Assembly (NCBI RefSeq): GCF_024345835.1
Contig: NZ_JAGQBW010000006.1
Coordinates: forward strand, 1 to 64,000
Length of the DNA stretch: 64,000 nucleotides
Source of the DNA: Synechococcus sp. HJ21-Hayes
Lineage (GTDB): Bacteria; Cyanobacteriota; Cyanobacteriia; PCC-6307; Cyanobiaceae
Direction: 5' to 3'
In this document: piece after piece, positions 22,401 to 31,600 of the stretch
Position numbering within the stretch: position 1 is the first letter of the stretch
Layout of the letters: each line of letters starts with the position of its first letter
The notes under the pieces: model-generated
The model's database searches: none
Told to the model about the DNA's origin: nothing
The model's input: only the letters and a program-made list of their open reading frames with translations
Translations under genes and position numbers: made by a program

Positions 22401-24599
22401 TTACAGCAACCGCCTCTCTTTGCGCAGGCGATTTACAAATTGAGTCGATTGAGAGGGCTGGTCCTCGGTATTGGCTGGGCTTGCTGGCCCACCATTGGCC
22501 TCCATCGCTTCTTGGCAGCGCCGCAGCAGCTCCTGTCTAAGGGCATCGGGTTGTTCGATGCGGATGCCGCCGCCAAAGGCGAACAGCCAGCTGCGTAGGT
22601 CGATGTCGGCGGCCAGGGTCCAGGGCGGTAGATCCAGCTCCACCGGGTAGGGATGGCTGGAGCTGACTGGGCCGGGTTCGAGCAGGTGCGGGGCCTTGGG
22701 GTGGTGCCACCAGCTGTCTGCGGGCAGGGGTTTTGAAAAGCGGGTGTGCTCGATTGGGTAGCGCTGCAGGCCCTCGCGGATGAAGGCAAAGGCCCAGGGG
22801 CTGCAGCAGAAGCGCAGGGTTTGCAGGATCTGGTTGCGCCGCGAAGCTGAGCTACTTGCCACCGCCAGCTGCTGGTCTATGTCACCGCCGAAGTAGATGC
22901 CGCCGCTGTGGTGCAGCAAGCGCTCCAGCCGGTTGATGGCGGCGGCGTGCTGCCCTGGGGAGCGGCGTAGATCGCCATCAGTGCGGGGCATGGCGAGGCG
23001 ATCGAGCCGTTCGCTGCGGATTAACCCCTGCTCACGGCCGATGTGGTCTTCCTCGAATAGCAAGTACCAGCCCACGTTGTGGAAGATCAGCTGCAGGGGC
23101 CACACCCGCAGCTCGCACCCGGGGCTATCGGCAAAGCCGCCCACGCCGGGGTAGCGCTGCAGCAGCACGCGGCGGTGCTCCACGATCGCCGCCTCGATCG
23201 CCTCGGCGCGGCGGGGTGCGGCCAATGAATCACGGCGCACCAGCTTGGTGTCGACGACCGCATGGCGGGCATAGCTGCGCACTGGTGGCAGCCCGTCGGC
23301 GCTGATGCCGGCCCAGCCCAAGCGTTGATCGAGCTCTGCCAGCAGGTCTTGAGCGGATGGATCGGCCAGCTGGCCTGCCGCCTGCCGCACCACGTTGTGC
23401 ACCTCCTGCAACCGGGGCGGCGAGAGCACGGCGGTGCCCAGGCAGTAGCCATGGCGCACGTTGTCGTGGCGATTGCGGAAGCCGTAGGGGGTGAGCAGTT
23501 TTTCGAGGTCCTTGCGCAGGGTGGCGGTTTCGCCGCTGAGGTAGGCGCCGGGGATCGTTTCTGTGGCTGCGATCAGGTGCTGATGCAGGTTGCTGCCGCG
23601 CTCGGCTGGCCGATCAAGGGGCACCTGCAGCAGGTGGCGCAGCAGGGTCATCACCCGCACGAATACCGGCCCATCGCCCATGGGCGGGATCCCGCCATGG
23701 ATGGCTCCGGCGGCCCGGGGCGCTGGCGCCAACTGAATCGGCGTGGTGGAGGGAAGCGCGCTGCAGAAGCCAGCGGCTTCCAGCCAGGCCAGATCAGAGC
23801 GAATGGCGCTGACATCGGCAAAACAGGCTCCGTGCAGTTTGCCGAGAAAGGCCGCCGCCCGATCGGCCAGATCGCCCTGGGGCAGGGGCGAAAGGATCGC
23901 GTCGAGCTCTTCTGCGCTGGCGGGGTCGGTGGCGGCCAGATCGGGCCAGGTGCTCAACAGCCGGATCAGGTGAAGCAAGCGCTCGAGATCGAGCAGGCGC
24001 GAGTAACCATGGCGCTGCAGCCTGCGCTCGCGGTTGGTGGCTGAGCGAATGCGCTGATCGAGGCCGGCCAGTTCGGCCTGCAGCACTGGCACTAGATCTT
24101 TGTGGTGGCTGGGCACCACGGCGCAGAGTGCCGCGAACCCTTCCGCCCGTGATGGCCCGAAATGGGGATCGGCCAAAGCGGCGGCCATCTCCTGGATTAC
24201 CGGCACCGGTACCGCTCGCTTGCGCTTGGCGTTCCAGGCGAGTGAGGTGGGCAGGTCGGTGTAGAGCCACCAGCCGATCCACTCCACAGGTGCCGGCAGG
24301 GGTAGGGCCTGGGTGATCGCCAGCCGCCAGGCGCGGCGGGCATGGGTGGCATCCACGATCACCGGGATGCCTGCGGCCACGCACTCTTGGATGCGCTGGT
24401 GCAGCCGTTGCTGGATGTCGATCCAGGGCCCCTGCACCGCCGCATCACCAAATATCTCTGCGCGAATCGCGTCGGTGGAGAGCAGCTGGGCTGGGGGATC
24501 ACCCGGGCCCGTGAGCAGGGGCGCCAGGGCCTTGGCCAGGGTGGTTTTGCCGCTGGCGGGCTGGCCGATCAGCAGGTGGCAGCGCAGCGCAGGCGGCAT
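22401..24599 (-). CDS. P-loop kinase fused to a WYL-domain sensor
   Basis: A 732-residue two-part protein. The N-terminus is a zeta-toxin/polynucleotide-kinase-like P-loop domain: LLIGQPASGKTTL (Walker A 12-19), LSTDAIRAEIFGD and PVIVDATHARRAWR. The C-terminal half (about residues 400-640) contains a WYL-type ligand-binding domain (LIFHNVGWYLLFEED, then GREQGLIRSERLDRL). WYL proteins sense nucleic-acid ligands and often control defence operons. It is divergent from the LysR-like gene at the left edge of the defence island. The start at ATG 24599 is a judgement; no clear ribosome site. Confidence 0.75.
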   Translation of the reverse strand: MPPALRCHLLIGQPASGKTTLAKALAPLLTGPGDPPAQLLSTDAIRAEIFGDAAVQGPWIDIQQRLHQRIQECVAAGIPVIVDATHARRAWRLAITQALPLPAPVEWIGWWLYTDLPTSLAWNAKRKRAVPVPVIQEMAAALADPHFGPSRAEGFAALCAVVPSHHKDLVPVLQAELAGLDQRIRSATNRERRLQRHGYSRLLDLERLLHLIRLLSTWPDLAATDPASAEELDAILSPLPQGDLADRAAAFLGKLHGACFADVSAIRSDLAWLEAAGFCSALPSTTPIQLAPAPRAAGAIHGGIPPMGDGPVFVRVMTLLRHLLQVPLDRPAERGSNLHQHLIAATETIPGAYLSGETATLRKDLEKLLTPYGFRNRHDNVRHGYCLGTAVLSPPRLQEVHNVVRQAAGQLADPSAQDLLAELDQRLGWAGISADGLPPVRSYARHAVVDTKLVRRDSLAAPRRAEAIEAAIVEHRRVLLQRYPGVGGFADSPGCELRVWPLQLIFHNVGWYLLFEEDHIGREQGLIRSERLDRLAMPRTDGDLRRSPGQHAAAINRLERLLHHSGGIYFGGDIDQQLAVASSSASRRNQILQTLRFCCSPWAFAFIREGLQRYPIEHTRFSKPLPADSWWHHPKAPHLLEPGPVSSSHPYPVELDLPPWTLAADIDLRSWLFAFGGGIRIEQPDALRQELLRRCQEAMEANGGPASPANTEDQPSQSTQFVNRLRKERRLL

Positions 24600-24726
24600 G
24601 GACAACGGCAACTGAGGGCGCACATTCGCAGGCGCATCCTGATCCGCCTGCTGCTCTTTCGCACGAAAAACAGCTCGGTTTGCGATTGCGGCGCTGACGC
24701 TGCAGCCAGCAACGCCCAAGTTCGCC

Positions 24727-25641
24727 GTGGCCCCATCCAGCAGTCCTGCTTTCAGCAGCCCTGCCCTTAGCAGTTACGCGCCACCCACGGCGCTGGCGGA
24801 CCTGCACATCCTCGACTTTCTTGAACTGGCCGGATCCCAGGCCAAGGCGGGCATGGCGCTGTCGATGCACCAGAGCACCGTGAGCCGCAGTGCACAACTG
24901 ATGCGGGCGCAGTTTCGGTTGATGCCCCGGCAGGGATCCTCGGTGTGCCGCCATGGGCACAACCCCTGCCTGCAATTTTTGCGGCTGGCCTCCCGCGAAC
25001 ACCGCTTGATGGAGGGCCTACTGCGCATCGGCACCGATCTGCTGCACCAACGGCTGCTGCAGAACTTGGCTGGGGTGCAGCTGGTGCCACCGCGGTTTCG
25101 CAGCGCTGGGAACTGGGCGGAGTTGGTGCGTAATGGTCTGCTGGATGGGGCGCTGCTGAGTTCGTTCGGCCTGGAGGGCAGGCTGCTTGCGGGTCAGCTG
25201 CCGCAATGGGAGGGGCTGGTGGTGCTGCCGCTGGGCCAGCTGCGCCTGCTGTTGGTGGCCCCTGTGGCGACGGTGGCTACGGGCCGCCGGGTGCTGCTGC
25301 CCCGCAGGGCTGCCGCCCCCCTGCTGCATAGGGCGGTTGCGGCCCAGGGCTATGGGGTGGAGCAACAGCCAGCGGCCTGCCAGGAGCTAGAGGCGTGGAT
25401 CAAGCGGGCCCGCGACCGCCAACTGGCGCTACCGATCTGCCCGGAATTGCTTGAGCCGAGCTGGGTGGAGCGGCATGGCTTGATGCCCCTGGCCGATCAA
25501 CCGCTGCTGGAGGAGCAGCTCTGGCTGCTGCTGCCCGAGGGAGCAACCAACGGATCCGCTGCCCGTGGGGCAGTGCGGGGGCTGCTCCAGCAACTGCGTA
25601 TCGCCGAAACAATGCAGGATCCGCATGAAACCCAGCTCTGA
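24727..25641 (+). CDS. LysR-like transcriptional regulator
   Basis: A 304-residue protein with a GTG start. Residues about 27-60 form a LysR-type winged helix-turn-helix (LDFLELAGSQAKAGMALSMH, then QSTVSRSAQLM). The remainder resembles a reduced effector-binding domain rich in Leu and Arg. It lies 128 bp from the divergent kinase-WYL gene and 115 bp upstream of the SNF2 helicase gene, so it may control either. Sequence drift from standard LysR proteins makes the family call moderate. Confidence 0.65.
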   Translation: MAPSSSPAFSSPALSSYAPPTALADLHILDFLELAGSQAKAGMALSMHQSTVSRSAQLMRAQFRLMPRQGSSVCRHGHNPCLQFLRLASREHRLMEGLLRIGTDLLHQRLLQNLAGVQLVPPRFRSAGNWAELVRNGLLDGALLSSFGLEGRLLAGQLPQWEGLVVLPLGQLRLLLVAPVATVATGRRVLLPRRAAAPLLHRAVAAQGYGVEQQPAACQELEAWIKRARDRQLALPICPELLEPSWVERHGLMPLADQPLLEEQLWLLLPEGATNGSAARGAVRGLLQQLRIAETMQDPHETQL

Positions 25642-25756
25642 TCGGCGTTTCGGTGGGTGCGGATTGGCTGCAGATGGAAGCAAAGCCACGCAGACTTGTT
25701 CCACACCAAACCGCGCTTTTCGTGGGCCCTGCTCCCTTCAGCACAGCCCCCCTGTG

Positions 25757-28672
25757 ATGCCAGAAGCCGTCCTCGCCCCTGGAGCCCGCATCGAGTGCCG
25801 CAGCGCCGAATGGCTGGTGCGCAGCCTGGGCCGCAGCTCTGACGGCCAGCAGGTGGTCGACGTGGTGGGCGTGTCGCCATTCCTGCGCGAGAAGGAGGCC
25901 CGCTTCCTGGTGGAGGTGGAAAAGGCGGCAGGCAGCTTCAAGGTGCTGCAGCCGGAAGACACGGCTCTGGTGAGCGACCCTTCGCCCCGCTACCGCGACA
26001 GCCTGCTGTTCCTCGAGGCGCACCTCCGGCGTTCGGTGCCCACCGACAACGCCCTGGTGGTGGGCCATCGCGCGGCGATGGATGCACTGCCCTACCAGCT
26101 GGAGCCAGCTGCCAAGGCCCTGGCCATGCCCCGCCAGCGGCTGCTGATCGCCGATGCGGTGGGCCTGGGTAAGACGCTGGAGTGCGGCATCCTCTGCAGC
26201 GAGCTGATCCGTCGCGGCCGGGGCAAGCGGCTGCTAGTGGTGACCACCAAAAGCATGCTGGTGCAGTTTCAAAAAGAGTTCTGGACACGCTTCTCGATCC
26301 CGCTGGTGCGGCTGGATTCGGTGGGCATTCAACGGATCCGCGAGCAAATCCCCACCAACCAGAATCCGTTTCACTACTACGACAAGGCGATCGTCTCGGT
26401 CGACACGCTCAAGAACGACCGCGACTACCGCTATTACCTCGACAACGCCAACTGGGACATCATCGTGATCGATGAGTGTCAGAACGTGGCCGAGCGGGCG
26501 CGAGGTGCCCAGAAGAGCCAGCGCGCCCGGCTGGCGGAGCGATTGGCAACCCGATCGGAGACATTGCTTCTCCTGTCGGCCACACCGCACGACGGCAAAC
26601 CAGAGAGCTTCGCGAGCCTGATGAACATGCTCGACCCCACGGCGATCGCCGATCCGAGCAAGTACACCAAGGACGACATCAAGGATCTCTACCTGCGGCG
26701 CTTCCGCAAGGACGTGATCGCCGATCTGCGCAACAGCGTCAAGGAGCGCGACACCGCCGATGTTGAGTGCCCGGCGAGCGAGAGGGAGGAGTGGGTGTTC
26801 GCCCTGCTCAAAGACCTCAAGCTCCCCGACAGCGACGCCAAAGCCAAGGCCGGCCAGCTGTTCAAGACCACCCTGGCCAAGAGCCTGCTCTCCAGCCCAA
26901 TGGCGGCGCTGGAAACGGTGCGCAACCGGCTGAAGCGGCTTGCAGCTGCTACGACACCGGCCCCCGCCGATCAAGCAGCCCTGCAGGAGCTGGAGCCCTT
27001 GCTCGCCGCCATCGGCCCGGTGGAGTTTTCCAAATACCAGTGCCTGCTTCAGCTGATCCACGCCGACTGGGGCTGGAACGGCAAGGACCCCAGAGACCGG
27101 ATTGTGCTGTTCACCGGCCGCCGCGAAACCCAGCGCTTCCTGGTGGAGCACCTGGCAGCCGATCTGGGCCTGCCGGCAGGCGCGGTGGTGGGCCTCGATG
27201 GCGCCATGCCCGATGTGGAACAAACGCGGGTGGTGGAGCAGTTCGCCCAAGAGAAGGAAGCGGTGCGGATCCTCGTCGCGACTGAGGTCGCATCCGAGGG
27301 CCTCAACCTGCACTACCTCAGCCACCGGCTGGTGCACGTCGACATCCCCTGGTCGCTGATGACGCTGCAGCAGCGCAATGGCCGCATCGACCGCTACGGC
27401 CAGGCGCAGCAACCCCAGATCCGCTACCTGCTCAGCTGCTCCCGCAGCGAAGGCATGGGCGATGCCGAAAAGGTACTGCGGTTGCTCAAGCGCAAAGACG
27501 AGCAGGCTCAGCAGAACATTGGCGATCCGGCGGTGTTTCTCGGCGTCTACGACGCCGTGGGCGAAGAGGAGGAGATCAGCAAGGCCTTTGAGAGCGGCAC
27601 GGTGGAAGCGCTGGAGCAGCGCATGGATGCCAACGCCCAGCCCTATCTGGAGCAGGGCAGCGGCGACAACCTCTTTGAAGAGCTCTTTGGCAGCGGCCCA
27701 TCAGACGGCGCAGACATAACTGCCGACGCCACTCCTCCTCTTGAGGTGCAGCAGGGCCAGCCCTTCAGCCTGTTCCCCAGCCTCTGGACCTACGTGGACA
27801 CGGCCCTCGAGGCGGTGGGCGAGCAGATGGAGCGCCGCGCCGAAAAGCTCGATCTCCGCGCGGATCATGAGCAGCAGCGTCTGGAGATCACACCGCCCAG
27901 CGATCTGCAGCGCCGCTACGACCGCTATCCACGGGAGCTGCAGCCACCGCGGGGGCAGCGCCTGGATCTCTCCACTGAAGTGGCGGCACTGCAGCGGGCC
28001 CTTGAGCAGAGCCGCCGGCAGGATTCCAGCCGGCCCGAGCTGGAATACCTCTGGGATCTGCACCCGCTGGTGGACTGGCTGGCTGACAGGGGCCAGATCA
28101 CTTTCCAAAGGCACTGCGCACCAGTGCTTCGGCTGAGTGATGGCCTGGAGGCAGGCGAAGTGGTGATGGTGTTTCAGGGCACGATCCCCAACCAGAAAGG
28201 CGTGCCGGTGGTGCAGGAGTGGGTGGCGGTGCGCTTCGCCGGAACGGGTCTGAATGTGGAGGCTGTGGAGCCCTTTGAAGCGGTGGCCGAACGCTTACAG
28301 CTGGGCCGCAAGCCCTATGCCAACCCCAACGCCGCGATTCCCGAGCATCTGCGTAAGCAGCTGCCGTATGCGGTTCGCAAGGCCAATGACTACCTGATGA
28401 GCTGCGCCGATCGGTGGACGGCTCGCATGCAACCGGAATTGCAGGCCCAGCGGGAACGCCTGAAGCGATTGCGAGGCCGCCAGGTGGAGCAGCTGCAGCT
28501 CAGCTTCGCGGCGGATCAACGGCCGCAGCAGATCAAGGAGAAACGGCGCCTGGCCCAGCAGAAGGCGATCGACGTGCGCTTCGACGACCACGAACGCTTT
28601 GTGAATGAAGTGATGACCATCGAACCCGCCCCCTACCTGAAGGTGGTGGCCGTGCTGCATCGGGAGGCTTGA
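25757..28672 (+). CDS. SNF2-type helicase/translocase of the defence island (DrmD-like)
   Basis: A 971-residue SF2 helicase. Walker A is ADAVGLGKT (132-140), motif II is DECQ (239-242), motif III LSATPHDG (273-280), and motif VI QRNGRIDRYGQ lies near 540. The C-terminal 350 residues are helical and charged. Homologues pair with large adenine methylases in class 1 DISARM (DrmD), where they are thought to act on invading DNA. The ATG at 25757 (MPEAVLAPG) is where conserved sequence begins. The methylase gene starts three bases after the stop. Confidence 0.8.
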   Translation: MPEAVLAPGARIECRSAEWLVRSLGRSSDGQQVVDVVGVSPFLREKEARFLVEVEKAAGSFKVLQPEDTALVSDPSPRYRDSLLFLEAHLRRSVPTDNALVVGHRAAMDALPYQLEPAAKALAMPRQRLLIADAVGLGKTLECGILCSELIRRGRGKRLLVVTTKSMLVQFQKEFWTRFSIPLVRLDSVGIQRIREQIPTNQNPFHYYDKAIVSVDTLKNDRDYRYYLDNANWDIIVIDECQNVAERARGAQKSQRARLAERLATRSETLLLLSATPHDGKPESFASLMNMLDPTAIADPSKYTKDDIKDLYLRRFRKDVIADLRNSVKERDTADVECPASEREEWVFALLKDLKLPDSDAKAKAGQLFKTTLAKSLLSSPMAALETVRNRLKRLAAATTPAPADQAALQELEPLLAAIGPVEFSKYQCLLQLIHADWGWNGKDPRDRIVLFTGRRETQRFLVEHLAADLGLPAGAVVGLDGAMPDVEQTRVVEQFAQEKEAVRILVATEVASEGLNLHYLSHRLVHVDIPWSLMTLQQRNGRIDRYGQAQQPQIRYLLSCSRSEGMGDAEKVLRLLKRKDEQAQQNIGDPAVFLGVYDAVGEEEEISKAFESGTVEALEQRMDANAQPYLEQGSGDNLFEELFGSGPSDGADITADATPPLEVQQGQPFSLFPSLWTYVDTALEAVGEQMERRAEKLDLRADHEQQRLEITPPSDLQRRYDRYPRELQPPRGQRLDLSTEVAALQRALEQSRRQDSSRPELEYLWDLHPLVDWLADRGQITFQRHCAPVLRLSDGLEAGEVVMVFQGTIPNQKGVPVVQEWVAVRFAGTGLNVEAVEPFEAVAERLQLGRKPYANPNAAIPEHLRKQLPYAVRKANDYLMSCADRWTARMQPELQAQRERLKRLRGRQVEQLQLSFAADQRPQQIKEKRRLAQQKAIDVRFDDHERFVNEVMTIEPAPYLKVVAVLHREA

Positions 28673-28675
28673 TCC

Positions 28676-31600
28676 ATGGCACTACCAGGCATCAGCAACG
28701 CCAACGAGTTCTATTCCGCCCACTACCTCGAGAGCGTTCTGACGAACGACATCAAGAAGGTGCGCGAGCGCTGGGCTGAGGAGGCCACGGCTCAACTCCA
28801 GGCCGATCCCCTTGCCGATGTCTCCACACCGGAGGCGCAGTTCAAGGCCCTGCGCAAGCCATGGCAGAAACTGCGGGAGGCGGAGCTGGGCATCACCGGT
28901 GATCCCGCCGAGCGCCTGAGGCTGCAGCGGCAGCTGTTCTTCCAGCCGCTGTGCGAGGCCCTGGGCTACCCCTACGCCCCCAAGGCGGAGCCCGTGTTAA
29001 TCGGCGGCGAGGCGTATCAGATTCCGCTGCTGGCGGAGGTGAGCAACGCCAAGGGTGAGCCGTGGCTGTGGGTGGTGGAGTGCTTCAACCCCAGCGATGA
29101 GCCGGCCGATCCGCTGGAGCTCACGATCGCCACCAGCTGGGCCTGCCAGATCAACGACCCTTCCCTGGGCACGGTGCTCACCGGCGGCGATGGCCAGGGC
29201 AGCGAGAGCTGGGAGGAGCTGATCAGCGAGCGGGTGTTTGGCCAGGAGATCCCGCCGCGCTGGGTGCTGGCGGTGAGCCGCGACCAGCTGCTGCTGATCG
29301 ATCGCCAGAAGTGGGCGGCTTCAAGGCTGCTGCGCTTTGAGCTCGACACCCTGCTGGGCGACAGCAATGCCGATGCGCTGCTGGCGGCCGCCACGCTGCT
29401 GCACCGCGAGCACACCTGCCCCAGCGGTGGTGGCACGCCGTTGCTGGATGAGCTGGATGAGAACAGCCACAAGCACGCCTATGAGGTGAGTGGCGACCTC
29501 AAGTACGCCCTGCGCAAGTCGATCGAGCTGCTCGGCAATGAGGCGATCCACTGGCGCCGCAGCAAAAACGAGGGCGTGTTCAAGGGCAAAACCGACGCCG
29601 ACCAGCTCACGCTCGAGTGCCTGCGGTTTATGTATCGGCTGCTGTTCCTCTTCTACATCGAGAGCCGGCCGGATCTGGGCTATGCGCCGATGGGCAGCGA
29701 TGTGTATCGGCTCGGCTACAGCCTCGAAAGCCTGCGCGACATGGACACCGCCGAGCTCGGCAGCGAGGAAGACAAGGAAGGCACCTACATCAGCGATTCA
29801 CTCGATCGGCTGTTCCAGATGATCTGGGAGGGCTACCCCAAACGCGACGACGCCACCGCCCAGCTGCCATTGGCGGACAGCGATGATCCGTTCCACGACA
29901 GCTTCCGGCTCACGCCGCTGAAGGCACACCTGTTCGATCCCGAGCGCATGCCCACGCTCACGCGCGTGCGCTTCCGCAACGTGGTGCTGCGCGAGGTGAT
30001 CGAGCTGATGTCGCTCACCAAGGAAGGCAAGGGCAAACGGCGGGGGCGGGTGAGCTACTCGCAGCTCGGCATCAACCAGCTCGGCGCTGTGTATGAGGCC
30101 CTGCTCAGCTTCCGGGGCTTCTTCGCCGAGGAAGACCTCTATGAGGTGCAACCCGCTCCAAAGAAGAAGGCCGCCAGCAGCGATGACGATGACGACCTCG
30201 AAAGCGAGGGCGACGGCGCCGACGAGGCAGACGACAACACCAAAGCCAGCGGCGCTGCCCACGACGAGCTGGAGGTGGGGCACTTCGTGAGCGCCGAGCA
30301 GCTCAAGGCCTACAAGGCCGAGGAGATCGTGCCCGATGCCGGCACCGGCAAACCGAAGTGCTATCCCAAGGGCAGCTTCATCTACCGCCTGGCGGGGCGC
30401 GACCGGGAGAAAAGCGCCAGCTACTACACGCCCGAATCTCTCACCCAGTGCCTGGTGAAGTACGCGCTCAAGGAGCTGCTGCCGGGCAAAACCGCGGCAG
30501 ACATCCTGACCCTCAAGGTGTGTGAGCCGGCGATGGGCTCAGCCGCGTTCCTCAACGAGGTGGTGAACCAGCTGGCCCAGGCCTATCTGGAGCTGCGCCA
30601 GCAGGAAACCGGCAAGGGCATCCCCCACGAGCAGTTCGCCACCGAGCTGCAGAAGGTGAAGATGCGCCTGGCCGATCAAAACGTGTTCGGCGTGGACCTC
30701 AACCCGGTGGCGGTGGAGCTGGCGGAGGTGAGCCTGTGGCTCAACAGCATCTTTACGCCGGAGAACGGCCGGGCTTTTGTGCCCTGGTTCAGCCAGCAGC
30801 TGGTGTGCGGCAATTCGTTGATCGGGGCCCGCCGGCAGATCTACCGGCTGAACCAGCTGCCCACGGGCACCGGCCGCAAAGCGAAACCCAGCAAGCTCTG
30901 GCATGAACACGCTCCAGAGGAACTGGCCTGGGATGCGGAACTCCCGGGCGACGCCATCTTCCATTTCCTGCTGCCCGATCCGGGCATGGCGGCTTACACC
31001 GACAAGGTGATCAAAGAACTGGAACCCGAGGCGATTGATCGCTGCAAGCGCTGGAACAAGGCGTTTGTGGGTGAGGCTTTTTCAGAAGCCCAGATCGCCC
31101 ACCTGCTGCGGCTGAGCAAGCTGGTGGATGCCCTCTGGAAGGATTGGGCTGAGCAGCAACGGCAGCTGCGCCAACGCACCACCGATCCGCTGCCGGTGTG
31201 GAACGACCCCACCGGAGCCGAGGAGGGCGACTGGACGCCGCTGAAGCTGAAGGACCGCATCCAGGAGCAGGAGGTGCTGGGCCGCGATGTGGCCAACACC
31301 AATGCGCGCCTGCGCTTGAAGTGGGCAATGGACTACTGGGTGGCGCTGTGGTTCTGGCCGATTCGCCAGGCGGGGTCGCTACCCAGCCGCGACACCTGGC
31401 TGCTGGAGCTGAGCATGATCCTGGGCGACCTGGAGCAGGGGGTGACGCCAGAGCTGGGCCAGGGAAATCTGTTTGCCGACACGCAGCCGCGCCAGCTGGC
31501 GGTGGATTTCTCGGATCGCCACGGGTTTGTGGATGTGCAGAAGCTCAAAAGCGAATTCGAGCGCCTGCGCCAGGTGGAAGCGGTGGCCCAGCGCATCCGG

